Shown piece after piece: positions 20,444 to 27,949 of a DNA stretch of 64,000 bases. Below the pieces are notes generated by a model. That model made no database searches and was not told the DNA's origin. It was given only the letters and a program-made list of their open reading frames with translations. Position 1 is the first letter of the stretch. Each line of letters opens with the position of its first letter. The position numbers and the translations under genes are program-made. Origin of the DNA: Sphingomonas ginsenosidivorax (GTDB lineage: Bacteria; Pseudomonadota; Alphaproteobacteria; Sphingomonadales; Sphingomonadaceae); contig NZ_VOQR01000001.1 in assembly GCF_007995065.1 (NCBI RefSeq), forward strand, positions 1,119,001-1,183,000. Reading direction: 5' to 3'.

Positions 20444-20532
20444 CGTCATGCTGAACTTGGTTCAGCATCCACCGCGCCACGGGCGGTGGCGGTTGGGGAG
20501 CGGTGGACCCTGAAACAAGTTCAGGGTGACGG
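20444..20532. repeat. 89-base palindromic repeat, copy 2
   Basis: Nearly identical to copy 1 in the same orientation and the same length, 34 bases after it (spacer GC-rich). Differences are a few substitutions in the middle. Tandem placement suggests a local duplication or two insertions at the same convergent gap. Confidence 0.88.
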
Positions 20533-20555
20533 AGTGGGTGGGGTGCCGTTGGGGC

Positions 20556-21350
20556 TCAGAACGCCGGTAGTACGGCGCCCTTGTAGGTGGTCTCGATGAA
20601 CGTCTTGGTCGCCGGGCTGCGCAGCGCGGCGATGAGCTTCACGACGCGCGGGTCCTTCTCGCCGCCCGGCAGGCCGACGACGAAGTTGACGTACGGGCTG
20701 TTCTTGTCCTCGATCGCGAGCGCGTCGCGGACCGGGTTGAGCTTCGCGTCGAGCGCGTAGTTGGTGTTGATCAGCGCGAGATCGACCTCGCCCAAGGTGC
20801 GGGGCAGGGTGGCGCCCTCGAGCTCGCGGAACTTGAGGGTCTTCGGATTGGCGACGATGTCGCGCAGCGTCGACAGCGGGTTGGTCGGCACCTTCAGGTG
20901 AATGAGCCCGGCCTTCTGCAGCAGCAGCAGCGCGCGGCCGCCGTTGCTCGGCTCGTTGGGGATCGCGACCGTCGCGCCCTGCGGTATCTCGGCAAGGCTC
21001 TTCCACTTGCGCGAATAGGCGCCGAGCGGCTCGACATGGATGCCGGCATAGGGGACGAGATGCGTGCCGCGCGACGCGTTGAACTCGTCGAGATAGGGCT
21101 TGGTCTCGAAATAGCTGACGTCGATCTGCTTCTGCTCGACCTGCAGGTTGGGCTGCACGTAATCGTTGAAGACGCGGATCTTGAGGTCGACGCCCTCCTT
21201 GGCGAGCGCGGGCTTGATCGCTTCGAGGATTTCCGCATGCGGCACGGCAGTGGCGGCGATGGTCAGCGTCTTGCCGTCATCGGTCTTCGCGCCCGAGCAG
21301 GCGGCGAGGGCGGTCAGCGAAAGCGCGGCGATCAGGGTGCGGCGGTGCAT
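20556..21350 (-). CDS. metQ: methionine-type ABC transporter substrate-binding lipoprotein MetQ
   Basis: 264 residues, NlpA/MetQ family. Lipobox LTALAACSG with the acylated Cys at residue 19. Family marks: ATAVPHAEILEAIKP, QPNLQVEQKQIDVSYFETKPYL, IPNEPSNGGRALLLLQKAGLI and ALINTNYAL. Last gene of the minus-strand operon ATP-grasp, monooxygenase, metN, metI, metQ. The family name says methionine, but the operon partners suggest the real ligand may be another amino-acid-like or organosulfur compound. Confidence 0.93.
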   Translation of the reverse strand: MHRRTLIAALSLTALAACSGAKTDDGKTLTIAATAVPHAEILEAIKPALAKEGVDLKIRVFNDYVQPNLQVEQKQIDVSYFETKPYLDEFNASRGTHLVPYAGIHVEPLGAYSRKWKSLAEIPQGATVAIPNEPSNGGRALLLLQKAGLIHLKVPTNPLSTLRDIVANPKTLKFRELEGATLPRTLGEVDLALINTNYALDAKLNPVRDALAIEDKNSPYVNFVVGLPGGEKDPRVVKLIAALRSPATKTFIETTYKGAVLPAF

Positions 21351-21358
21351 TTTTATTC

Positions 21359-22012
21359 CTAGCGTCGGGTGAAGTGGCGGACGAGCCGGTCGCCGGTGAA
21401 CTGGATCGCCTGCACCAGCAGGACCAGCAGCACCACGGTGACGACCATGACGTCGGTCTGGAACCGCTGATAGCCGAAACGGATCGCGAGATCACCCAGC
21501 CCGCCCGCACCGACCACGCCCGCCATCGCGGTGAACGACACGAGCGCGACCGCAGTGACGGTGGCGCCCGCGATCAGCCCGGGCAGTGCTTCGGGAATCA
21601 GCGCGCCGGTGACGATGCGCCGGGTGGTCGCGCCCATCGCCTGCACCGCCTCGATCGTGGTGCGGTCGACCTCCTTGAGCGAGCCCTCGACGAGGCGCGC
21701 ATAGAAGGGTGCGGCGCCGACGACGAGCGGCGGAATCGCGCCGGCGACGCCGAGCGAGGTGCCGACCAGCATCACGGTCAGCGGGATCATGATGATCAGC
21801 AGGATGATGAACGGGATCGAGCGCAGGATGTTGACGACGATCCCGAGCGCACCGTTGGCGATGCGGCTTTCGCTCAGCCGGCCTTCGCCGGTGAGGTAGA
21901 GGAGGACGCCGAGTGGCAGGCCGAGCAGGATCGTCAAGACCAGCGATCCGCCGAGCATGACGAGCGTGTCGAGGCACGCCTGGCCGATATCGCTCCAGTC
22001 GATGTTGTTCAT
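21359..22012 (-). CDS. metI: methionine-type ABC transporter permease MetI
   Basis: 217 residues with five to six membrane helices and the permease loop (VDRTTIEAVQAMGATTRRIVTGALIPEA). Starts MNNIDWSDIGQACLDTLVMLGGS, normal for the family. The start codon lies one base beyond a palindromic repeat (22013-22142), so its ribosome-binding sequence (GGGAGAGGGATTT) comes from the repeat. Ends eight bases before metQ. Confidence 0.93.
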   Translation of the reverse strand: MNNIDWSDIGQACLDTLVMLGGSLVLTILLGLPLGVLLYLTGEGRLSESRIANGALGIVVNILRSIPFIILLIIMIPLTVMLVGTSLGVAGAIPPLVVGAAPFYARLVEGSLKEVDRTTIEAVQAMGATTRRIVTGALIPEALPGLIAGATVTAVALVSFTAMAGVVGAGGLGDLAIRFGYQRFQTDVMVVTVVLLVLLVQAIQFTGDRLVRHFTRR

Positions 22013-22142
22013 AAATCCCTCTCCCTGCGGGAGAGGGATGAGACGCCGAAGGCGGCGATGGGTGAGGGCAGGTCCGTCACTGTCCTCACCCTTCCGCCGT
22101 GCTGCGCACGGCTCCGTCCCTCTCCCAAAGGGAGAGGGATTT
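22013..22142. repeat. palindromic repeat between metN and metI, partly coding
   Basis: A 130-base inverted repeat with ends AAATCCCTCTCCC and GGGAGAGGGATTT, each end also forming its own hairpin (CCCTCTCCCTGCGGGAGAGGG on the left). It encodes the last 18 residues and stop of metN and provides the leader of metI. Confidence 0.88.
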
Positions 22143-22859
22143 CAGCATCTTTCTGGTCGCCGCATGCTTCGGATCGTCAAAGATATCGGCGACCGTCCCC
22201 GTCTCGACGACGCGGCCTTGCTCGAGCACTGCGACGCGGTCGCAAGACGCGCGCACGACGTCCATCTCGTGCGTGATCAGCACGATCGTCAGCCCGAGGT
22301 CGCGGTTGAGGTCGCGCAGCAGTGCGAGCACCTGGCGCGTGGTCTCGGGATCGAGCGCGCTGGTCGCCTCGTCGCACAGCAGGATGTCGGGATCGGTGGC
22401 GAGCGCGCGGGCGATGCCGACGCGCTGTTTCTGCCCGCCCGACAGCTGGGCAGGGTATTTGTCCGCATGGGCCGTCAGCCCGACGCGGTCGAGCAACGTC
22501 GCGACCTTCGCGTCGCGATCGGCGCGCGGCATGTTGGCGAGCTTCAACGGAAAGGCAACGTTTGCCGCGACCGTCCGCGACGAGAGCAGCCCGAAATTCT
22601 GGAAGATCATCCCGATCCGCCGACGCAGCACGCGCAACGCCGCAGGCGCGAGGCTCGCGACGTCGATCCCATCGACCTCGACGCGGCCGGCGGTCGGGCG
22701 TTCGAGCGCGTTGATCAGGCGGATCAGCGTCGACTTGCCTGCGCCCGACTGGCCGATCACGCCGAACACCTCGCCGCGGACGACCTCCAGCGATACGCCC
22801 GCCAGCGCCGCGCCGCCTGTCCCGGCATAGCGTTTCTCGATATCGACGAGACGGATCAT
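22086..22859 (-). CDS. metN: methionine-type ABC transporter ATPase MetN
   Basis: 257 residues. Walker [10 protein letters not shown], signature [15 protein letters not shown], Walker [17 protein letters not shown]-loop LITHEMD. Shorter than E. coli MetN (343), because the C-terminal regulatory ACT-like domain (C2) that senses methionine is missing. The final 18 residues ([18 protein letters not shown]) come from a palindromic repeat, suggesting the repeat has replaced the original 3' end or filled it. Start ATG 22859 overlaps the stop of the monooxygenase gene (ATGA). Confidence 0.93.
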   Translation of the reverse strand: MIRLVDIEKRYAGTGGAALAGVSLEVVRGEVFGVIGQSGAGKSTLIRLINALERPTAGRVEVDGIDVASLAPAALRVLRRRIGMIFQNFGLLSSRTVAANVAFPLKLANMPRADRDAKVATLLDRVGLTAHADKYPAQLSGGQKQRVGIARALATDPDILLCDEATSALDPETTRQVLALLRDLNRDLGLTIVLITHEMDVVRASCDRVAVLEQGRVVETGTVADIFDDPKHAATRKMLKSLSLWERDGAVRSTAEG

Positions 22860-23872
22860 GCGGTCCCCATGACCTGCGCCGCGAACCGCTCCATCTCTTC
22901 GGCCTGCGGGCTCATCTGGAGCAACAGCAGGTCGACGCCGGCGGCCGCATATTCCTCGATGCGCTCCTTCAGCTGTTCGGGCGTGCCGACCAGGTTCGGG
23001 CGCAGGCCGCGGTTGGAGACCGAATATTCCTGGAGCTTCATCTCGCGCTCGAGTTGCGTGCCCGACAGCCACTGGTCGAAATTGGCGTAGCCTGCGGGAA
23101 GCTCGGCGACCGTGGTGATGCGGTCGAGTTCGCGCTTCGCCTCGGCCTCGCTGTCGCGCACGATCGCATAGGCGGCCATGCCGTATTGCATCGGCGCGCC
23201 GCCCGCTGCCTCGCGGCGTGCGGCCATGTCGGCGACCTTCGGCGCGATCGCGGCGGCGGGGTCGCCGTGCATGACATAAGCGTCGCACTGCGCGGCGATC
23301 ATCGCCTTGGCCTTCTCGCTTTCGCCGCCGGCATAGACGGTCGGGCGCTTGGCGGGTTTCGGCGCGCAGATCGCGTTGTCGGTGGTGTAGAAATCGCCGG
23401 CGAAGCTGAACCGCTCCTGCGTCCACAGGCCGTCGACGACGGTCAGCCATTCGGCGGTGCGCGCATAGCGGTCGTCATGCTGGTCGAACTGCAGGCCATA
23501 CTGCTTCGCTTCGTCCGCCCACCAGGACGACACGACGTTGAGCGCGAGCCGGCCGTTCGAGATCCGGTCGATGTTCGCCGCCGCCTTGGCGAACAGCGCG
23601 GGGTGGTGGAAGTTCGGGCGGACCGCGACCATCAGCTCGACGCTGTCGGTGACGGCGGCAAGCGCGGCAGCGGTCGACCAGGCATCGAGCGCAGGCTGCT
23701 CGACGCCCTTGATGTCGTTGAGGTTGAGCTCGGCAATGAGCGTCAGGTCATAGCCCCAGCGCTCGGCGTCCTGCGTCAGCTTTTTGGTATAGGCCCAACT
23801 CGCCTCCATCCCCTCGTCGGGGACGTTGCGCAGCCAGCCGCCGAAGACGGGGGTCCAGTATCCGTAGCGCAT
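22856..23872 (-). CDS. LLM-class FMN-dependent monooxygenase (SsuD/SfnG-like)
   Basis: 338-residue luciferase-like TIM-barrel monooxygenase. [16 protein letters not shown] at the N-terminus, [24 protein letters not shown], and [13 protein letters not shown] are typical of the SsuD/SfnG group that uses FMNH2 and O2 to break C-S bonds in alkanesulfonates or sulfones, and of related enzymes. A separate flavin reductase is needed and is not in this operon. The start at 23872 overlaps the ATP-grasp stop by one base. Its place upstream of metN-I-Q suggests that it processes the imported compound. Substrate is inference. Confidence 0.88.
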   Translation of the reverse strand: MRYGYWTPVFGGWLRNVPDEGMEASWAYTKKLTQDAERWGYDLTLIAELNLNDIKGVEQPALDAWSTAAALAAVTDSVELMVAVRPNFHHPALFAKAAANIDRISNGRLALNVVSSWWADEAKQYGLQFDQHDDRYARTAEWLTVVDGLWTQERFSFAGDFYTTDNAICAPKPAKRPTVYAGGESEKAKAMIAAQCDAYVMHGDPAAAIAPKVADMAARREAAGGAPMQYGMAAYAIVRDSEAEAKRELDRITTVAELPAGYANFDQWLSGTQLEREMKLQEYSVSNRGLRPNLVGTPEQLKERIEEYAAAGVDLLLLQMSPQAEEMERFAAQVMGTA

Positions 23873-24777
23873 CAGCGGGCCTTCTCGATTTCGTCGACCA
23901 GGTAATCGACGAGCCGGTCGTGCGGGTCCCAGCCGAGCACGTCCAGCGGTTTGGCGACGAAGTTCGACAGCGCGTTGATGTCGTAGAAGCGCGCAACGCC
24001 GTCGCGGTCGTCGATCATCACTTCGACCCCGCCGACGTCGAGGCCTACCGCGCGGGCGATCGCTTCCGCAGCGGAGCGCAACTCGGCGGTGGGTTCGACT
24101 GCGGCCATCTTGATCCCGGACCCCGGGACCACGCATGCGTCCGCCGGGCAAAGGTCGAACGCGCCGCCGCCGGCGACGTCGATCGCGTAGAGATAGCGCC
24201 GGTCGAGCGTCTCGATCCGCGTGATCGCGCCGCCGCGGACGGGGACATACTCCTGCACCAGTAGGACGCCGTCGACGCTGCTCGGCAGTCCGCCGTCGGC
24301 GACCGCGGCGCGCAACTCGTCAAGGCTGTCGAACTTGATGATCCCCGCGCCGGACCCGCCGATATTGGCCTTCACGACCAGCGGGAAGCCGAGCGTCTGC
24401 GCGGCGGGGACGACATCGGCGGCGCGGTGGACGACGCGCGTTTCGGGGATGGCGAGGCCGAGCGACGCGATCAGCGACAATTGCCGTGCCTTCGACGCGT
24501 CTATCGCGAGCGTGTCGGCGCCGTTGACGACGCGGGCGCCCGCACGCTGCCAGTGATCGAGCAGCGCCTGCGCGTGGAAGATCGGGTGCTCGTCCGCGCG
24601 CAGGAAGCTCGACATCGCGATGCGGTTGAAGACGACCGGGGCGGGCGGCGTGCGGTCGGCCGGGTTCCAGTGGCCGTCCGGTCGCACGCGCGCATAGTCG
24701 ACGCCGCGACGGTCGAGCGCGGCGAACAACGGCACGAACCAGGCGGGGTGTTCGAAGAGGATGGCGAGATCGGTCAT
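23872..24777 (-). CDS. ATP-grasp ligase-like protein (RimK/D-Ala ligase type)
   Basis: 301 residues. ATP-grasp marks: FPLVVKANIGGSGAGIIKFDS (nucleotide-binding Lys and Gly loop, about residues 135-155), LVQEYVP (adenine hinge), and the metal-binding VGGVEVMIDDRDG ... FYDINAL (Glu, Asp and Asn). These enzymes form acyl-phosphate intermediates and join a carboxylate to an amine, as in RimK, glutathione synthetase or peptide ligases. It is the first gene of the operon with the monooxygenase and MetNIQ. Possible roles are capping or conjugating an amino acid, or resistance; the sequence does not say which. Confidence 0.85.
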   Translation of the reverse strand: MTDLAILFEHPAWFVPLFAALDRRGVDYARVRPDGHWNPADRTPPAPVVFNRIAMSSFLRADEHPIFHAQALLDHWQRAGARVVNGADTLAIDASKARQLSLIASLGLAIPETRVVHRAADVVPAAQTLGFPLVVKANIGGSGAGIIKFDSLDELRAAVADGGLPSSVDGVLLVQEYVPVRGGAITRIETLDRRYLYAIDVAGGGAFDLCPADACVVPGSGIKMAAVEPTAELRSAAEAIARAVGLDVGGVEVMIDDRDGVARFYDINALSNFVAKPLDVLGWDPHDRLVDYLVDEIEKAR

Positions 24778-24948
24778 GAAGCCTCGAAGAAAACAGCCCC
24801 CGCCACTGCCACGCGCGGCGCGACCTTGCCAAGTCGCACCGCCTTGGCCCGCGGCAAGTTTAGTTTGTCGCGGGGCGCGGGAACGTTTGCCGCTTCAAAA
24901 ATCGGGGCAGTCGGTGTATCACCGGGCAAGACGATAATGAGGATGGTG

Positions 24949-25137
24949 ATGCAAAGCGAAGCGCAGACTGTCGCGCGGCTCCGATCGATGGTGTTCCTGA
25001 TCGAGGAGGCCCTGCGACTCGCCGACGAGGGCGACGATCCGCTGCTCGGCGCCAAGCTGAGCGATTGCATCGATTCGATCGAGGCCGTGCTGAGTGCGCG
25101 GACCGTCGATGCGCTTCCGGATACGACTATCGACTGA
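24949..25137 (+). CDS. small conserved-looking acidic protein
   Basis: 62 residues, no recognised domain. Predicted all-helical: VARLRSMVFLIEEALRLAD then LGAKLSDCIDSIEAVL. The start at 24949 (MQSEAQTV) is preceded by GAGGATGG; in-frame ATGs at 24937 and 24943 are alternatives. Rich in Asp and Glu, one Cys. Divergent from the ATP-grasp gene (171-base gap holding both promoters) and 20 bases before the convergent TauE gene. Codon pattern fits a real gene; function unknown. Confidence 0.65.
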   Translation: MQSEAQTVARLRSMVFLIEEALRLADEGDDPLLGAKLSDCIDSIEAVLSARTVDALPDTTID

Positions 25138-25157
25138 CGCCCCGCCCGGACGCAGGC

Positions 25158-25907
25158 CTAGGCCAGAGCTTCCCAGAGCAGCGCGATCCCGACGACGATC
25201 ATCAGCACGTAGATTGCGGTGAAGAACCGCTCGGGCGACACGCGCCGGACCAGCGCCACGCCTGCCACCGTCGAGGCCAGCGCGAGCGGCAACAACGTCG
25301 CTGACACGAGCAGGTTCGCGCGGGTGAACTGACCGAGCGCGAGATAGGCCGGCACCTTGATCCAGTTGACCGCGGCGAAGAAGATCGCGGTCGTGCCGAC
25401 GAGCAGGTCGCGCGGCAGCCTGCGCGGCAGCACCCAGAGCTGGAACGGCGGCTGGCCGGCATGGGCGATCTGGCTCGTGAACCCGGACGCGACGCCGAAC
25501 AGCGCGCCGATCCAGTCGGGCCACAGCGCCGCCGCCTGCGGGCTCGGATGCCGCGCGGCCCAGAGCCGATAGGCGCCGAACAGCGCGGAAATCCCACCGA
25601 CCGCCGCCATCACCGCGCGCGGCGAGACGCTCGCCGCGAAGACATAGCCAAGGCCGATACCGACGGCGGCGCCGGGCAGCATCCAGCCAAGCAGCCGCCA
25701 GTCCACCGTCCGCCGGAACGCCCAGACCCCGACGACGTCCTGCACGATCAGCAACGGCAGCGTGATCGCCGCCGCGCGAACCGGGTCCACGGCAAACGCT
25801 AGCAGCGGCAGCGACAGCGCCCCCATGCCCGCGAACCCGCCCTTGGCCAGGCCGAGCAGGATCACGGCTGGAATGGCGAGCGCGTAGAAATGCCAGTCGG
25901 TGATCAT
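25158..25907 (-). CDS. TSUP family transporter (TauE/SafE sulfite exporter type)
   Basis: 249 residues with about eight membrane helices. The family signature repeats are present: LGLAKGGFAGMGALSLPLLAF near residue 20 and ALFGVASGFTSQIAHAGQPPF near 150. Members move sulfite, sulfolactate, sulfoacetate or related anions outward. Near the sulfur genes but on its own, with a 151-base gap upstream (25908-26058) in which I see no gene. Confidence 0.88.
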   Translation of the reverse strand: MITDWHFYALAIPAVILLGLAKGGFAGMGALSLPLLAFAVDPVRAAAITLPLLIVQDVVGVWAFRRTVDWRLLGWMLPGAAVGIGLGYVFAASVSPRAVMAAVGGISALFGAYRLWAARHPSPQAAALWPDWIGALFGVASGFTSQIAHAGQPPFQLWVLPRRLPRDLLVGTTAIFFAAVNWIKVPAYLALGQFTRANLLVSATLLPLALASTVAGVALVRRVSPERFFTAIYVLMIVVGIALLWEALA

Positions 25908-26058
25908 TTCAGCCCGCTAGCCGGTTTGGTCGGCGGTGGCGATCCATCGGAGACGATAGGTCGGGCTTCCCACGGCATCGGTGCCCGGACCCGTCCGCCG
26001 CCGTCGCATGCAGCGCGATCTGCCTTGCGATGGCGGACGCGCTCAAAGCAGTGTCGCG

Positions 26059-26628
26059 CTAACTCCGTCTGACCAGGAAACCTTCGGCCATTAGCCGGAA
26101 CGCTGCGATCGCCTTTGGCAGGGCCGTCCGCGGCGTATCGCTGGCGGAAACCCACAGCGCGGCATTGAACGCGGCGCCACTCAAAAGTCGGGACGCGGCG
26201 TCGACATCGACCGGCTGCATGATCCCGTCGGCGATCAACCTGGTGACCGCCTGCTTCGTGACGTCGAGACAGGCATTCTGGCTCGGCCAGGTCGCGGGGT
26301 CGCCGAGGACGGCCGGGCCATCCAGCAGGACGATGCGTCGCACCTCCGGATCGAGCGCCATCTCGATATAAGCCTCGCCCTCGGCGATCAGCCGCTCCCA
26401 GTCGGTCGCCGCACCGGACCCCGCGTGTTGCGCGCGTTCCGCCATCTCGCTGTCGACCTCCGCAACGACCGCGGCCAGCAAGCCCTTCTTGTCGCCAAAG
26501 CCATGGTAGAGTGCTCCCCGCGTCAGACCGACCTCGGCGGTCAGATCGTCCATCGACGCTCCCGCGAACCCAGAGGCAGCGAATGCCCTGCGCGCTGCTC
26601 CGATCAGTTTGACCCGGTTTTCCTCCAT
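26059..26628 (-). CDS. TetR-family transcriptional regulator
   Basis: 189 residues from the ATG at 26628 (MEENRVKLIGAARRAF), which has GGAG five bases upstream and gives the usual short lead before the helix-turn-helix (SMDDLTAEVGLTRGALYHGFGDKKGLL, residues about 24-50). The frame is open up to 26745, but that longer version would run through both putative operators, so I reject it. The C-terminal ligand domain resembles the TetR_C group of YjdC/AcrR-like repressors. Divergent from the RidA-family gene at 26804; two matching palindromes lie between them. Confidence 0.9.
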   Translation of the reverse strand: MEENRVKLIGAARRAFAASGFAGASMDDLTAEVGLTRGALYHGFGDKKGLLAAVVAEVDSEMAERAQHAGSGAATDWERLIAEGEAYIEMALDPEVRRIVLLDGPAVLGDPATWPSQNACLDVTKQAVTRLIADGIMQPVDVDAASRLLSGAAFNAALWVSASDTPRTALPKAIAAFRLMAEGFLVRRS

Positions 26629-26670
26629 GGTCTCCGCGCGTCGCCGTGCTGCCAAACTCTGCCCTTTCGT

Positions 26671-26683
26671 ATACGCAACGTAT
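26671..26683. promoter_or_regulatory. TetR operator candidate 1
   Basis: ATACG-CAA-CGTAT, a perfect 5+3+5 palindrome, 43 bases upstream of the TetR start and just before the plus-strand -35. Same word as operator 2; their centres are 46 bases apart. Confidence 0.7.
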
Positions 26684-26688
26684 GTAGA

Positions 26689-26717
26689 TTGACTAACTGA
26701 ACGCGATTGCTTTAACA
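26689..26717 (+). promoter_or_regulatory. promoter for the RidA-family gene
   Basis: TTGACT (26689-26694) and TTAACA (26712-26717) are separated by 17 bases. The -10 is only moderately good. It lies between the two TetR operators, with operator 2 at the expected transcription start, which fits repression. Confidence 0.45.
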
Positions 26718-26729
26718 TACGCGCCGTAT
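26717..26729. promoter_or_regulatory. TetR operator candidate 2
   Basis: ATACG-CGC-CGTAT, a perfect palindrome with the same half-sites as operator 1, overlapping the likely transcription start of the divergent gene. Confidence 0.7.
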
Positions 26730-26803
26730 CCGAAATAGTCTGCACCGCACCGATCCAACTGTGATGGACGGCGCCTCCCCCTCATACACAAAGGACCACC
26801 AGC

Positions 26804-27202
26804 ATGATCCAGCGCGAAGCCGTGTTCCCCGCCAGCCGTCACGCTCTTTACGAAGCCCATGGTTATTCGGCTGCAATCCGGTCCGACACCCTGCTCTTCG
26901 TCTCGGGCCAGGTAGGAAGCCGCGCCGACGGTTCGCCCGAACCCGATTTCGAAGCGCAGGTTCGCCTGGCGTTTGCCAATCTGAAAGCGACGCTGCAGGC
27001 CGGAGGGTGCGGGTTTGACGACATTCTGGACGTCACGACGTTCCACACCGACCCCGAACGACAGTTCGACACCGTGATGACCGTGAAGGGAGAGGTCTTC
27101 GACCGAGCGCCCTATCCGGCGTGGACGGCGATCGGCGTCACCTGGCTCGCCGGCTTCGACTTCGAAATCAAGGTGATCGCCCGGATTCCTGCTGCGCGAT
27201 GA
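26804..27202 (+). CDS. RidA-family protein (YjgF/YER057c/UK114)
   Basis: 132 residues. Family shape: SDTLLFVSGQVG, DFEAQVRLAFANLKATLQAGG, DILDVTTFHTD, and PAWTAIGVTWLAG. The catalytic Arg found in true RidA enamine deaminases (motif around R105) is not visible; the equivalent reads PYPAWTAI, so this is a Rid subgroup member that may not deaminate. AAAGGA lies upstream of the ATG. Divergent from and probably controlled by the TetR regulator. Confidence 0.88.
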   Translation: MIQREAVFPASRHALYEAHGYSAAIRSDTLLFVSGQVGSRADGSPEPDFEAQVRLAFANLKATLQAGGCGFDDILDVTTFHTDPERQFDTVMTVKGEVFDRAPYPAWTAIGVTWLAGFDFEIKVIARIPAAR

Positions 27203-27232
27203 AAGACGGCGCATCAATTTGAAAACAGGGGG

Positions 27233-27322
27233 TGGCGGAAGAGGTGGGATTCGAACCCACGGAGGGCTTGCACCCTCGCCGGTTTTCAAGACCGGTTCCT
27301 TAAACCACTCGGACACTCTTCC
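27233..27322 (-). tRNA. tRNA-Ser (anticodon UGA)
   Basis: Read on the minus strand: acceptor GGAAGAG pairs with CTCTTCC, followed by discriminator G and an encoded CCA (27233-27235). D-arm with GTGG and TTTAAGG, anticodon stem CCGGT/ACCGG around CTTGAAA (anticodon TGA at 27286-27288), a long variable arm (GCGAGGGTGCAAGCCCTCC) typical of class II serine tRNA, and T-arm GTGGG-TTCGAAT-CCCAC. 90 bases in all. Confidence 0.97.
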
Positions 27323-27397
27323 CTGTCGCCGCATCTAGAAGGCGCGGCGGCGGATCGCAACCTTGCCAGCGTGGCGGCGGCGCGGCATGCGGGCGGG

Positions 27398-27667
27398 ATG
27401 GACCTCGACGCGCTGCTTCATCATTATTTCGGGACGGTCGAGCTCGATACGCTCGATGCCGGGGCGATCGAGGCGGGCGTCGACCGGATCGGGATCGCGT
27501 TCGGGACCGAGCGCGAGGCGGGGCGGCGGTTCGCGCTGTGGGCCGTGTTGCATGCGCTGGGCCGGGCGCCCGATCCCGCGCGTGCCTTCAAGGTGCCGCG
27601 CGAGCGCGAGGCGGCGCTGGCCTATGCGCGGGCGGCGTCTTCGGCCGAACGCCGCGACGAGGACTAG
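27398..27667 (+). CDS. small hypothetical protein
   Basis: 89 residues starting MDLDALLHHYFGTVELDTLD; GGGCGGG lies just upstream. The frame also allows a start at 27371. Helical, acidic N-half and a basic middle (GTEREAGRRFALWAVLHALG), ending RRDED. No domain recognised. It follows the tRNA divergently and overlaps the next, convergent, small gene through a shared CTAG of the two stop codons (27664-27667). Confidence 0.7.
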   Translation: MDLDALLHHYFGTVELDTLDAGAIEAGVDRIGIAFGTEREAGRRFALWAVLHALGRAPDPARAFKVPREREAALAYARAASSAERRDED

Positions 27668-27807
27668 GCGGCGCGGCGTTCCAGCAGCGCGCGATCGATA
27701 CGCCGGACGAGGTCGGCCAGCGGCGGGGCCTCATAGCTGCCGCGCGTGGCGCAAGGCGCGTCCATGCGCTTGCCGACGAGCGTGAAGATGTCCTGTCTGC
27801 GAGCCAT
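27664..27807 (-). CDS. small hypothetical protein
   Basis: 47 residues from ATG 27807 (MARRQDIFTLVGKRMDAPC), with GAGG nine bases upstream. A longer start at 27852 is possible but adds an unusual Cys/Pro-rich lead. One Cys, basic, ending DRALLERRAA. No domain recognised. Short reading frames like this are easily false; the start signal and the interlocked stop codons favour it being real. Confidence 0.5.
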   Translation of the reverse strand: MARRQDIFTLVGKRMDAPCATRGSYEAPPLADLVRRIDRALLERRAA

Positions 27808-27949
27808 GGTCGTGTGTCCTCGTTGCGGACTCGCGAAATATGGGCAGCGCATTAACGATAGGTAACGACCTCAATTCGGGTGATGTTTGCCGCAACGCTC
27901 GCGTCGTGCCTGCGTTGTACCGTCACATTGTCCATGAAGGGCCGAACCA

